Assembly: GCF_002001125.1 (NCBI RefSeq)
Contig: NZ_MUNV01000008.1
Span: forward strand, 62,001-126,000
Reading direction: 5' to 3'
Source of the DNA: Rhodanobacter sp. B04
Lineage (GTDB): Bacteria; Pseudomonadota; Gammaproteobacteria; Xanthomonadales; Rhodanobacteraceae
Length of the DNA stretch: 64,000 bases
Shown: positions 1-11,951 of the stretch, one piece after another
Numbering within the stretch: position 1 is the stretch's first letter
Layout of the letters: each line of letters opens with the position of its first letter
Made by a program: the position numbers and the translations under genes
Notes under the pieces: model-generated
What the model was told of the DNA's origin: nothing
The model's input: only the letters and a program-made list of their open reading frames with translations
Databases searched by the model: none

Positions 1-579
1 CATCAGCAGTCGCTGCGTGTGCTGGTGTCGGCGATGGATATTCGCCACAAGGAAACCGGCGACCACTCCGACCGGGTGATGCGCATGGCCGCCGGCTTGG
101 CCAGGTTCGCCGGCGTGCAGGGCGAGGCGCTGCACAACCTCATGCTGGGGGCGCTGCTGCACGACATCGGCAAGCTGGCCTTGCCCGATGCGGTGCTGAT
201 CAAGCCGGGCAAGCTCGATGAGAACGAGATGACGCTGATGCGCCAGCATCCGCAGATCGGCTACGACTTGCTGCAACGGGTGGATTTCCTGCGTGGGGTT
301 GCCGACATCCCGTACAGCCATCACGAACGCTGGGACGGTACCGGCTATCCGCAAGGTTTGCGCGGCGAGGCGATTCCGCTGGCGGCGCGGATTTTCAGCG
401 TGGTCGACGTATGGGACGCGGTGATCACGGCGCGCGTCTACAAGCCGGCATGGCCGGAGGCGGACGTGCTGGATTACCTGCGCAAGGCCGCCGGCAGCCA
501 GCTGGATCCGAATCTGGTGGCGCTGTTCCTGCAGCATCGCGAGGACATCAGAAAGCTCGGCGATGCCGTCAACGGCTGA
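1..579 (+). CDS. HD-GYP domain phosphodiesterase, 3' part
   Basis: The frame is open to the first base, so this is the C-terminal 192 codons of a longer protein. It carries the HD-GYP hallmarks in order: the HD pair with following GK (HDIGKL, visible codons 54-59), then a PxxxLxKPGKL stretch, and finally HHERWDGTGYP near nt 319-351. These residues bind the metals that hydrolyse cyclic-di-GMP in this family. The lost N-terminal part probably holds a sensory or receiver domain, but that cannot be seen. It converges on aat with 15 bp between the stops. A diguanylate cyclase of the opposite activity lies at 8.7-11.8 kb. Confidence 0.9.
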   Translation, partial: HQQSLRVLVSAMDIRHKETGDHSDRVMRMAAGLARFAGVQGEALHNLMLGALLHDIGKLALPDAVLIKPGKLDENEMTLMRQHPQIGYDLLQRVDFLRGVADIPYSHHERWDGTGYPQGLRGEAIPLAARIFSVVDVWDAVITARVYKPAWPEADVLDYLRKAAGSQLDPNLVALFLQHREDIRKLGDAVNG

Positions 580-594
580 ATCTGCAGCGACTTG

Positions 595-1341
595 TCAGTC
601 CGGCCGATCCGTTGCCCGATCCACGCACGGCTGCGATAGCCGTGGGGTGAGCCAGGCCCAGTTGCCAGTGGGTCCGGGCAACCGCGTAAGGCGTTCAACC
701 TCCGACAGGTACCACGCACGCGGCACTTCGAGTGCACCCATGGACCGTGTGTGTGGATTGCTCACCTGGGCGTCGATCAGCGGAAATTCCAGTTCGCGCA
801 GCAGCTGGGCCAGCGCTGTCAGGGCGATCTTCGAACCGCCGCTGACGGCGCTGAACATCGACTCGCCACAGAACAGCCGGCCGATCGCGACGCCATAGAT
901 GCCGCCGATCAGGCGGGCGCCATCCCAGACCTCCATGCTGTGCGCATGGCCCTGGCGATGCAGCTGCGCATAGGCATCGATCATCGCCGGGACCAGCCAG
1001 GTACCTGACTCCCCGGCGCGCGGCGCGGCGCAGGCGCGGATCACCTGGTCGAACGCATGATCGACAGTCAATCGCCACGACTTGCCGGCAAGCTGGCGGC
1101 GCAGGCTGCGGTTGATCTTCAGGCTCCCGGTGCGAAACACGCAGCGCGGGTCCGGCGACCACCACAGGATCGGTTCGCCTTCGCTGAACCAGGGAAAGAT
1201 GCCGATGCTGTAGGCGGTGAGCAGCCGTGACGGTGACAGGTCGCCACCGAACGCCAGCAGCCCGTTCGGCTCGGCCAGGGCAGCGCGTGGATCGGGGAAA
1301 TGATCCGGTAGATCGGCGGCGAGCTGCGGCAGGTGGATCAT
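595..1341 (-). CDS. aat: Leucyl/phenylalanyl-tRNA--protein transferase
   Basis: A 248-residue protein of normal Aat length. It transfers Leu or Phe from aminoacyl-tRNA to N-terminal Lys/Arg of proteins, making them substrates for ClpS/ClpAP (N-end rule). The N-terminal region shows the family signature: PNGLLAFGGDLSP, then YSIGIFPWF and PILWWSPDPR; GTWLVPAMIDAY follows near residue 120. The ATG overlaps the stop of the upstream acetyltransferase gene (ATGA at 1338-1341), so the two are translationally coupled. In many proteobacteria a related N-end rule transferase gene sits nearby; none is seen here. Confidence 0.96.
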   Translation of the reverse strand: MIHLPQLAADLPDHFPDPRAALAEPNGLLAFGGDLSPSRLLTAYSIGIFPWFSEGEPILWWSPDPRCVFRTGSLKINRSLRRQLAGKSWRLTVDHAFDQVIRACAAPRAGESGTWLVPAMIDAYAQLHRQGHAHSMEVWDGARLIGGIYGVAIGRLFCGESMFSAVSGGSKIALTALAQLLRELEFPLIDAQVSNPHTRSMGALEVPRAWYLSEVERLTRLPGPTGNWAWLTPRLSQPCVDRATDRPD

Positions 1342-2477
1342 CGTCTGGCGTGGTCGGCGTACGGGCTGTGATGTTGCAGTTCGGCAGCATAAGCGTCGAC
1401 CGCTTCCGCCTCACGCGCAAGCGCGGTGGCCACGGCGGCGCGAAACCCCGGATTCAGCAGACAATGCCGCGAGTGCGTGCGCACCGGCAGAAAGCCGCGC
1501 GCCAGTTTGTGCTCACCTTGCGCGCCGGGCTCGAAGCGGATCAGCTGCTGCGCAATCGCATGCTCGATGCCGCGGTAGTAGCACAGCTCGAAATGCAGCC
1601 CTGGCACGTCCACCGAGGCACCCCAGTAGCGGCCGTACAGCACATGCTCGCTCTGCACGAACAACGCCATGGCGACGATGGACTGATCGTGGCGGGCCAG
1701 CGCCAGCTGCGCAGTCTGGCCCAGTGTGCCGAGCTGGCGGAAGAAGGCCGCGGTCAGCGCGGCATGGTTGCCCTTGGCATCGAAGGTGGCTTCGTACAGC
1801 GCATGCACCTGGCGCCATTCGTCGTGGCTGAGCGTGTCGCCGCTGCGCCATTCGATCAGCAGGTCGCTGGCGGCGACCTGGCTGCGCTCGCGCAGGATGT
1901 TCTTGCGCTTCTTGTGGTTGAGCGCGGCGAGGAAATCCGGAAAGTGCCGGTAGCCGCGGTTGTGCCAGTGGAACTGCACGTCCGAGCGGGCCAGCCAGTC
2001 TGCACCGAACGCCGCCAGTTCGGCTTCCTGCAGGAAGTTGGCATGCACCGAGGACAGTCCCAGCCGCGCGGCTTCACTGCGCATCGCCTCGACCAGCGTG
2101 CGCTGCAGGAAGGCTGTCCGTGCATCGTTGCCGGCAAGCAGGCGAGGGCCGGGCACCGGCGAGTAGGGCACGGCATTGAGCAGCTTCGGGTAGTACTCGC
2201 CGCCGGCACGTTGCCATGCGCTGGCCCAGCTTAAGTCGAACACGAACTCGCCATGCGAGTTGCCTTTCAGGTACAGCGGTGCGGCAGCCAGCAGTCGGCC
2301 ATCGTCGTACAGGCCCAGGTGATGCGCCTGCCAACCCCACTCGGGGCGCACGCAACCAGCCTGTTCCAGTGCGGCGAGGAACGCGTGCGACACGAATGGA
2401 TTCGCATCGGCGCGCAGCGCATCCCACTCCGCGGCAGGCAGTTCGGCGATCGCGGCGTGGAAACGGATGTCATGCAT
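1338..2477 (-). CDS. GNAT-fold protein of the COG3146/DUF482 family
   Basis: A 379-residue soluble protein resembling the COG3146 group, described as GNAT acyltransferase-like and related to FemAB enzymes. Recognisable segments are NPFVSHAFLAALE near the start, VHANFLQE, the aromatic FHWHNRGYRHFPDFLAALNHKKRKNI region split over residues 175-200, and GFLPVRTHSRHCL at the end. The reading frame also allows a GTG start ten codons upstream at 2507, but the ATG at 2477 begins the conserved MHDIRFH segment and the upstream option runs into a palindromic repeat. It overlaps aat by 4 bp. Substrate is unknown. Confidence 0.85.
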   Translation of the reverse strand: MHDIRFHAAIAELPAAEWDALRADANPFVSHAFLAALEQAGCVRPEWGWQAHHLGLYDDGRLLAAAPLYLKGNSHGEFVFDLSWASAWQRAGGEYYPKLLNAVPYSPVPGPRLLAGNDARTAFLQRTLVEAMRSEAARLGLSSVHANFLQEAELAAFGADWLARSDVQFHWHNRGYRHFPDFLAALNHKKRKNILRERSQVAASDLLIEWRSGDTLSHDEWRQVHALYEATFDAKGNHAALTAAFFRQLGTLGQTAQLALARHDQSIVAMALFVQSEHVLYGRYWGASVDVPGLHFELCYYRGIEHAIAQQLIRFEPGAQGEHKLARGFLPVRTHSRHCLLNPGFRAAVATALAREAEAVDAYAAELQHHSPYADHARR

Positions 2478-2500
2478 GGTGGGTGCGGCCTTGCTGCAGC

Positions 2501-2563
2501 AGCGCACCCTGTGCGCGATGGCTCTTCGTCACGTGACGGAAAGCGTCGCGCACAGGGTGCGCT
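2501..2563. repeat. REP-like inverted pair of palindromes
   Basis: Perfect 18-bp inverted arms at 2501-2518 and 2546-2563, and each arm is itself a hairpin (GCGCAC-CCT-GTGCGC). The 27-bp spacer contains CGTCACGTGACG, another palindrome. Two head-to-head hairpins in the gap between trxB and the next gene on the same strand is the layout of a BIME/REP element. The GCGCACCCTGTGCGC core is, from memory, common between genes in Xanthomonadales. Confidence 0.75.
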
Positions 2564-2571
2564 CCCGCATG

Positions 2572-3570
<999 letters not shown>

Positions 3571-3749
3571 TTATTCGCTTCAACCCCGGCCGTGGTTTCA
3601 TGCAACCGTTTCGCGGCACGAGGCGGAGTCTGAATTCGCAAGGATGGGGAAGGGAGCACCCCGATTCAAGCTTTCCAGTCCATTGATGCTTTATTAACCA
3701 GGCTGGGCGCATGCAATCGCCCCTGCTACGAACCCACAGGACTGCTCCC

Positions 3750-4814
3750 ATGCGTATCGGTATCCCCTCCGAAACCAAGACCCTCGAAGGTCGCGTTGCC
3801 CTCGTTCCCGCCGCCGCCGCCGACCTGGTGCGCCGTGGCCACGAAGTGTTCCTGCAGGCCGGCGCCGGCCTGAAGAGCGGCTTCGCCGACGAGGCCTACG
3901 TCAAGCAGGGCATCAAGATCGTGCCGGACGCCGCCGCGCTGTACGAGGCTGGCGAGCTGATCGTCAAGGTGAAGGAGCCGGTCGCGGGCGACCTGGCGTT
4001 GCTGAGGAAGCACCACCTGCTGTTCTGCTACCTGCACCTGGCTGCCGAGCCGGCGCTGACCAGGAGCCTGCTCGACATCGGCCTGACCGGCGTGGCGTTC
4101 GAGTCGGTGGAAGAAAACGGCGGCCTGCCGCTGCTGCTGCCGATGTCGGTGATTGCCGGTCGCATCGCGACCCAGATCGGCACGACCCTGCTGCATCGTC
4201 CGCAGGGCGGCAAGGGCAAGCTGCTGGGCGGCATGGCCTCGACCCCGCGCGGCAAGGTGGTGGTGCTGGGTGCCGGCGCGGCCGGTGGCAACGCTGCCGC
4301 ACTGGCCGCGGCGGCCGGTGCCAACGTGGTGGTGTTCGACAAGCGCCAGGATCGCCTTGCCGAGATGATGGCGATGGGCCCGAACGTCACCGCGCTGTAC
4401 GCCTACGAGTCCTCGGTCGCCGAGGAAGTGCGCGATGCCGACATCGTGGTCGGTGCCGTGCTGATCCCCAGCGCCAAGGCCCCGCGCGTGGTCACCGAAG
4501 CGATGGTCAGGACGATGGAGCCGGGCTCGGTGCTGGTCGACATCTCGATCGACCAGGGCGGCTGCTTCGAGACCTCCAAGCCGACCACCTGGAAGGAGCC
4601 GACCTATGACGTGCACGGCGTGACGCACTTCTGCGTGACCAACATGCCGGGCGCGGTGCCGCAGACCTCGTCGGTGGCGATCTCCGCCGCGATCCTGCCG
4701 TACGTGCAGCGCCTGGCGGCCGGCAACGAATGGCGCGAGTTCGCTCCGCTGGCCGGCGGCATCAATGTCGACGGCGGCAAGCTGGTACATCCGGCATTGC
4801 AAGGTATGCTCTGA
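3750..4814 (+). CDS. ald: Alanine dehydrogenase
   Basis: A 354-residue NAD-dependent enzyme interconverting L-alanine and pyruvate plus ammonium. It begins with [18 protein letters not shown], has KVKEPV near residue 75 (pyruvate-binding region), the Rossmann motif [13 protein letters not shown] around residue 172 and the conserved [16 protein letters not shown] near residue 295. The frame extends 13 codons upstream, but only the ATG at 3750 has a Shine-Dalgarno (AGGA, spacing 8) and matches the family N-terminus. ftsK follows 44 bp downstream on the same strand. Confidence 0.96.
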   Translation: MRIGIPSETKTLEGRVALVPAAAADLVRRGHEVFLQAGAGLKSGFADEAYVKQGIKIVPDAAALYEAGELIVKVKEPVAGDLALLRKHHLLFCYLHLAAEPALTRSLLDIGLTGVAFESVEENGGLPLLLPMSVIAGRIATQIGTTLLHRPQGGKGKLLGGMASTPRGKVVVLGAGAAGGNAAALAAAAGANVVVFDKRQDRLAEMMAMGPNVTALYAYESSVAEEVRDADIVVGAVLIPSAKAPRVVTEAMVRTMEPGSVLVDISIDQGGCFETSKPTTWKEPTYDVHGVTHFCVTNMPGAVPQTSSVAISAAILPYVQRLAAGNEWREFAPLAGGINVDGGKLVHPALQGML

Positions 4815-4858
4815 CCCTGTCCGGAACGAACCGGTCCAAACAAGGGAAGCCTTCCAAG

Positions 4859-7183
<2,325 letters not shown>

Positions 7184-7203
7184 GCCAGGCGCCGACACGC
7201 GTT

Positions 7204-7243
7204 CTTTGCCGTCATCCCGGCGTTCGCCGGGATGACGGCAAAG
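7204..7243. repeat. Perfect 40-bp palindromic repeat between ftsK and lolA
   Basis: Two perfect 19-bp arms (7204-7222 and 7225-7243) separated by TT, containing GTCATCCCGGCG and its complement. It sits 20 bp after ftsK and about 75 bp before lolA. There is no T-run, so it is better read as a dispersed palindromic repeat or RNA-stabilising hairpin than as a classical terminator. The GTCATCCCGG core resembles small dispersed repeats known from many proteobacteria. Confidence 0.75.
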
Positions 7244-7317
7244 ATGTATGCGGTATTCCTTGCCATTAAGCCTGCACAACCCACAATACGCGTCATCGCC
7301 TCACCCTCAAGGCATTT

Positions 7318-7980
7318 ATGAAACGCCATCTTCTTATCGCCTCTGCGGCACTCCTGTTGTCGCTGACCAGCCTCGCTCAGGCCGCCGTCGGCCCCGCCCG
7401 TGCGAAGCTCGACGCCTTCGCCACCGGCCTGCATTCGCTGACCGGCCACTTCACCCAGACGCTGACCGACATCAACGGCCAGGCCAGCAAGAGCAGCGCC
7501 GGCACGCTGGCGCTGGAGGCGCCGCGGCAGTTCCGCTGGGACACGCTGACGCCGTACAAGCAGACCATCGTCGCCGACGGCAGCCGGGTGTGGATGTACG
7601 ACCCGGAGCTGGAACAGGTCACCGTGCGCGTGCAGAGCAGCGAGGAGTCGCACAGCCCGCTCACCGTGCTGACCGATCTCAAGCAGATGGACAAGGACTT
7701 CAAGGTGGTCGAGCAGGGCGAGCATGATGGCCTGGCGTGGCTGCGGCTCACCTCCACCGCGAAGGACCCGCAGTTCGACCATGCCGACCTGGGCTTCGAC
7801 GCGAACGGCCTGGCGCGCATGACGTTCCGCGACCAGCTCGGCTCCACCACCGAGATCCGTTTTTCCGGCTGGCAGCGCAATGCGGCGATGCCGCCGTCCA
7901 CCTTCAACTTCGTGCCGCCGAAGGGGGCCGACGTGATCGGCGATGTGCCGGTGATCACCACCCAACCGCTGAAAGACTGA
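7318..7980 (+). CDS. lolA: Outer-membrane lipoprotein carrier protein LolA
   Basis: A 220-residue periplasmic chaperone that takes lipoproteins from LolCDE and hands them to LolB. A clear signal peptide ends at about residue 22 (LAQA|AVG). The LolA core is visible: LTGHFTQTLTD, GTLALEAPRQFRWDTLTPYKQTIVADGSRVW (in two stretches), LEQVTVR, and near the end PPSTFNFVPPKGADVIGD. It follows ftsK, the usual ftsK-lolA-rarA-serS order in this group, here interrupted by about 7 kb of inserted genes before rarA. Confidence 0.96.
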   Translation: MKRHLLIASAALLLSLTSLAQAAVGPARAKLDAFATGLHSLTGHFTQTLTDINGQASKSSAGTLALEAPRQFRWDTLTPYKQTIVADGSRVWMYDPELEQVTVRVQSSEESHSPLTVLTDLKQMDKDFKVVEQGEHDGLAWLRLTSTAKDPQFDHADLGFDANGLARMTFRDQLGSTTEIRFSGWQRNAAMPPSTFNFVPPKGADVIGDVPVITTQPLKD

Positions 7981-7987
7981 TCCGCCG

Positions 7988-8680
7988 ATGCCTGTGCTGC
8001 GTCAGTTGCCAGGCTGGGCGTGGATCGGTGGCGGCGCATTGGCCTTCGTCGCCGGTATCGTCAACGCTGCCGGCTACATGGGGTTCCGTCATCAGTCGAT
8101 CACCAACCTGACCGGGTCCACCAGTCTGCTAGGCATCTCGCTGGGTACCGCCGACGGTGGCGAGGTCGTGCATTGGGTGCTGTCGATCGGCGCGTTTCTG
8201 GCCGGCGCCATCCTCAGTGGCTTGCTGGTGCAGCAGCGCACACTGAAACTCGGGCGCCACTACGGTATGGCACTGATGCTGGAATCGCTGCTGCTGTTTG
8301 CCGCCGTGCCGCTGCTCGATGCCGGCAGCTCCATCGGCCTGTACCTGGCCTCGATGGGGGCCGGGCTGCAGAACGGCATGGTCAGTACCTACAGCGGCAT
8401 GGTGTTCCGCACCACCCATGTCTCGGGCATGTTCACCGACCTCGGCATCTACATCGGCCAGCGCCTGCGTGGTCTGCAGGTGGACACGCTGCGTGTGCGC
8501 GTCTGCGTGCTGGTGATCGGCAGTTTCCTGCTGGGCAGTGCTGCCGGTGCGTTGCTGTTCGGCGTGCTGCAGGAACGGACGCTGCTGATTCCGGCGGTGC
8601 TGACCGGCCTGTGTGGCGTGGCCTACAGTCTTTACTGCCAGTACACGGGCAGCACCGGGATGCATGCCGACGGGGACTGA
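7988..8680 (+). CDS. DUF1275 (YoaK-type) membrane protein
   Basis: A 230-residue integral membrane protein with about six hydrophobic segments. The N-terminal LAFVAGIVNAAGYMGF and SITNLTGSTSLLGI, and the central GAGLQNGMVSTYSGMVFRTTHVSGMFTDLGI are typical of the DUF1275/YoaK family, whose function is unknown. It begins 8 bp after lolA and could be cotranscribed with it. It converges on the GGDEF gene with a 10-bp gap. Confidence 0.85.
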   Translation: MPVLRQLPGWAWIGGGALAFVAGIVNAAGYMGFRHQSITNLTGSTSLLGISLGTADGGEVVHWVLSIGAFLAGAILSGLLVQQRTLKLGRHYGMALMLESLLLFAAVPLLDAGSSIGLYLASMGAGLQNGMVSTYSGMVFRTTHVSGMFTDLGIYIGQRLRGLQVDTLRVRVCVLVIGSFLLGSAAGALLFGVLQERTLLIPAVLTGLCGVAYSLYCQYTGSTGMHADGD

Positions 8681-8690
8681 TCGCGGTGTT

Positions 8691-11600
8691 TCAGGACGCC
8701 GTGACGCAGCGATTGCGTCCCGCATGCTTGGCTTCGTAGAGGGCCTTGTCGGCGCGTGACAGCCATTGCTCGATGGATTCGCCAGGCTGCAGCGCGGCGA
8801 CGCCGATGCTGACGGTCACCGCGATCGAGCGTCCCTCGTGCATGACCTCGGCCATGGCCAGCTCGTTGCGGATGCGCTCGGCGATGTCGAGCGCCTGCGG
8901 CAGGGCGGTGTCGGGCAGGCACAGTACGAATTCCTCGCCGCCGTAGCGCCCGACCAGGTCGCCTTGCCGGCAATGTTGCCGGATCACCTCGATCGCACAG
9001 CGGATCACCGCGTCGCCGGCCAGATGGCCATGGGTGTCGTTGATCCGCTTGAAGCGATCCAGGTCGAACAGGGCGATGCAAAGCGCGCGCCCCTTCGCCA
9101 GCTCATGCTCGCCACCGGCCAGTTCAAGGAAGCGGCGACGGTTGTAGGCGCCGGTCAATCCGTCGGTGCCGGCCAGTTCGTCGAGGCGCTGGTTGGCCGA
9201 CAGCAGGTCGCGCGTGTGCTCGTCGATCTGCCGCTGCAGCTGCAAGGCCTGCCGCCTGAGGTAGAGCGTGCGCAGGTGAACCAGCAGGACGATCAGTGCG
9301 ATCAACAGCAGGACGGCGACGAACCGGCTGACCAGGGTCTCGTACCAGCGCGGCTTGACCACGATGCCGATGCGGGTTTCGGCGGTGTGCGGTTGCATGC
9401 CGTGAGTCTCGGCGCGCAGTCGCAGGTGGTATTCGCCGTGCGGCAGGTTGGTGTAGATCGCGCTGGGCAGGCTGCCGCGGGTGATCTGGTTCCAGCCATC
9501 GTCGAGACCTTCCATGCGATAGCTGTAGGAGGTTTCCAGCGGTGTCTGGTAGTCGAGCAGCGCGAAATCCACGCGCAGGTTTCGGCTGCGCGGATCCAGC
9601 TGGATTTCCTGGCCGTCCTGCGGAAGCTGCGCGAACGGTATCTCGTCGCCGTTGACGACCGCATGGGTGATCGCCAGGGCGGCGGGGGTGCCTGCCGGCG
9701 GCCGCCAGTGCGGCCGGATCACGGTCAGGCCGCCCAGGCCGCCGAACATCAGCTCGCCACCCGGCGCACGGGCGGCGGCCACGTAGATGTAGCTGGGAAT
9801 GTGCAGCCCGTCGCGCGGTCCTAGGTTGTGCACGGCATGCGTGTCGTTGTCGATCATCGACACGCCGCCGGAAGTGCTGACCCACAGATTGCCGCGATCA
9901 TCGTCGAGCAGGCTGCTGACCTTGTCGCTGGCCAGCCCCTGCGCAATGCCGACGGTGCGGAAGCGGTACGGGCCGCCCGGCGAGTAATGATCGATGACGC
10001 CCAGTCCGCCGAACGTGCTCACCCACAGCTGCCCCTGCGGAACCAGGGTGATCGAACTGATGTAGTTCTGCGGCAGGCTGGAGGGATCGTCGCGATGGTG
10101 CGCCAGGTTCACGAAGCCGCGATCGTCCAGCACGCTGTTGGCGATGCTGATGCCGTGGGTCGTGCCATACCACCAGCTGTCGCCGACGCGGGCAATCTCG
10201 CGCACGGTGTCGCTGCTGAGGCTGCCCGGGTCATTCGGGTCGTGGCCGACGTGATCGAGCGCTCCGCCACGCGTGTCGTAGCGATACAGGCCGTCATAGG
10301 TGCCGATCAGGATGTACGAACCATCGCGTTGCAGGCTCAGGACGGGCTTGTTTTCCAGCGCCGGCAGCACCGAGGGCTGGATCGCCAGCGTATCGGGATT
10401 GATCCGGGCCAGCCCCTGCGTGCCCACCAGGATCGAACCGTCGGCGGCTTCCACAAAGGTCTGCACGTCGCGATGGACCTGGTTGCCGCCCAGCTGCAGG
10501 TGAGTCATGCGGCCGGTCTTGAGATCGATCATGTCGATCCGGCCCGAGCCGAGCCCAAGCCAGATGCGGCTGCGCGCATCGACGTAGATGCCGCGCACGC
10601 TGGTGTCGCTCAGCGCGTTCTGTTCCAGCGGCGAGGGCAGCAGCGAAAACGCGCTGCGGGCATTGGGGTCGGTGCGGGCCAGGCCCAGGTCGGTGGCCGT
10701 CCAGATATTGCCCGAGCGATCCTGCAGCAAACCCCGCACGGAGTCGCCGGGCAGCGAGGAACTTATCGCCGCATCGTGATCGATCCGGCGCAGCTGGCTG
10801 TCCCCTGCCTTGTACGCGAGCACGCCGCTGCCGTCGGTGGCGATCCACATGGTGTCCGTCGCGATCTCCAGGAAGTCGCGCACGGTGGATTGCTGCGCGC
10901 CGTTCTGGTATCCGCTGAAACCCGGTACGGGATGCCATTGCCCATCGGTGTCGCGATAGACCGCACCGGTCTGCCCGCTGCCCACCCACAGCCGGCCGGC
11001 ATGATCCTCGTAGATGGCCCAGATCTGGTTGGTCAGCACGGTTGCCACGGTGCCCGCCGGGTGGTCGGGCCTCACGAAGGCCTTCGAACCGGCATGGCGC
11101 ACGAACAAGCCGTCGTTGTTGCCCAGCCACAGGTTGCCGGCCCGGTCCTGCATCACGCTGAAATTGCGCGCCGCGGTGCCGGTGCCGGTTTTCAGCTGGA
11201 CGATCGCGTTGGTGCGCGGGTCGAAGTGATCCAGTCCGGAGTCGGTGGCGATCCACACACCGCCGGCATGATCGTCGGCAAGATCGTAGATCTTGCGATC
11301 CGAGGTGCCGTTCGCGCCGATCGGATAAGCCTGGAAGCGGTTGGTCGCCGGATCGAAACGGACCAGGCCACCCGCATTGGTGCCGATCAACAGGCCGCCA
11401 TCGGGCAGGGCGAACAGGCTGCGCACGTAGGCGTCGGGCAAGCCCTGGCCGCTGCCGCTGTTGCGGGTGTCGAACACCTGCGCGCGATAGCCGTCATAAC
11501 GGGCCAGGCCAACCATGGTGCCGACCCAGACCAGGCCGCTGCGGTCCTGCGCGAGCGAGGTGATGATCGACTGCGGCACCCCTTCGCTGCTGCTTACCCG

Positions 11601-11795
11601 GTCGAACCAGGGTGCATCGAATGGTGCCCACGGGTCGCCGGTCGATGCGCGGGTGCCGACGCCGAAGGCCAGCAAAAAGAGCCCGAGCAGGCTCAGGCAG
11701 CAGTGCTGCAAACGGCGGCGTAACCGGTGGCTCATGCCATGTGCAGACGGCCGGCCACGCGCGCGCAAGGGAGTCCCCTTGGCATGGTCGCCCAT
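8691..11795 (-). CDS. Two-component-regulator-propeller diguanylate cyclase
   Basis: A 1034-residue protein. A signal peptide/anchor (HCCLSLLGLFLLAFGVGT) is followed by about 650 residues of repeated RSGLVWVGT-, GNLWLGN-, GRLWVGS-type blades, i.e. two seven-bladed periplasmic Reg_prop propellers, then a Y_Y_Y domain, one transmembrane helix (VAVLLLIALIVLLVHL), a short coiled coil and a GGDEF domain. GGEEF at 952-956 is intact, and RQGD five residues before it is a product-inhibition I-site. It therefore should make cyclic-di-GMP in response to an external ligand. No kinase domain is present. Translation may instead start at the internal ATG 11735, just before the signal peptide; neither start has a strong ribosome site. 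Confidence 0.92.
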   Translation of the reverse strand: MGDHAKGTPLRARGRPSAHGMSHRLRRRLQHCCLSLLGLFLLAFGVGTRASTGDPWAPFDAPWFDRVSSSEGVPQSIITSLAQDRSGLVWVGTMVGLARYDGYRAQVFDTRNSGSGQGLPDAYVRSLFALPDGGLLIGTNAGGLVRFDPATNRFQAYPIGANGTSDRKIYDLADDHAGGVWIATDSGLDHFDPRTNAIVQLKTGTGTAARNFSVMQDRAGNLWLGNNDGLFVRHAGSKAFVRPDHPAGTVATVLTNQIWAIYEDHAGRLWVGSGQTGAVYRDTDGQWHPVPGFSGYQNGAQQSTVRDFLEIATDTMWIATDGSGVLAYKAGDSQLRRIDHDAAISSSLPGDSVRGLLQDRSGNIWTATDLGLARTDPNARSAFSLLPSPLEQNALSDTSVRGIYVDARSRIWLGLGSGRIDMIDLKTGRMTHLQLGGNQVHRDVQTFVEAADGSILVGTQGLARINPDTLAIQPSVLPALENKPVLSLQRDGSYILIGTYDGLYRYDTRGGALDHVGHDPNDPGSLSSDTVREIARVGDSWWYGTTHGISIANSVLDDRGFVNLAHHRDDPSSLPQNYISSITLVPQGQLWVSTFGGLGVIDHYSPGGPYRFRTVGIAQGLASDKVSSLLDDDRGNLWVSTSGGVSMIDNDTHAVHNLGPRDGLHIPSYIYVAAARAPGGELMFGGLGGLTVIRPHWRPPAGTPAALAITHAVVNGDEIPFAQLPQDGQEIQLDPRSRNLRVDFALLDYQTPLETSYSYRMEGLDDGWNQITRGSLPSAIYTNLPHGEYHLRLRAETHGMQPHTAETRIGIVVKPRWYETLVSRFVAVLLLIALIVLLVHLRTLYLRRQALQLQRQIDEHTRDLLSANQRLDELAGTDGLTGAYNRRRFLELAGGEHELAKGRALCIALFDLDRFKRINDTHGHLAGDAVIRCAIEVIRQHCRQGDLVGRYGGEEFVLCLPDTALPQALDIAERIRNELAMAEVMHEGRSIAVTVSIGVAALQPGESIEQWLSRADKALYEAKHAGRNRCVTAS

Positions 11796-11854
11796 GCAAA
11801 AGAATTGTGCGTCGCGGTTTTCACCTGCGTGCCTCCCCCAGTCACGTCATGCAT

Positions 11855-11873
11855 TTGCGAACCAGGTTCGCAA
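11855..11873. promoter_or_regulatory. Perfect palindrome upstream of the GGDEF gene
   Basis: TTGCGAACC-A-GGTTCGCAA: 9-bp arms around a single central base. It lies 60 bp before the upstream start candidate of the cyclase gene and 79 bp after the end of the acid phosphatase gene, in a 156-bp gap. It looks like an operator for a dimeric regulator; the regulator is unknown. Confidence 0.45.
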
Positions 11874-11951
11874 TGGAGTGCATGATACCGGTATTGCTGC
11901 TTAATTTTGCGCCAGCAGTTCAGTCATGAGGCCGGGCCGGCGCAGGTCGCC

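Noticed and set aside
9828-11723. 631-codon frame antisense to the propeller cyclase
   Set aside because: Shadow frame; propeller repeats on the minus strand explain the region.
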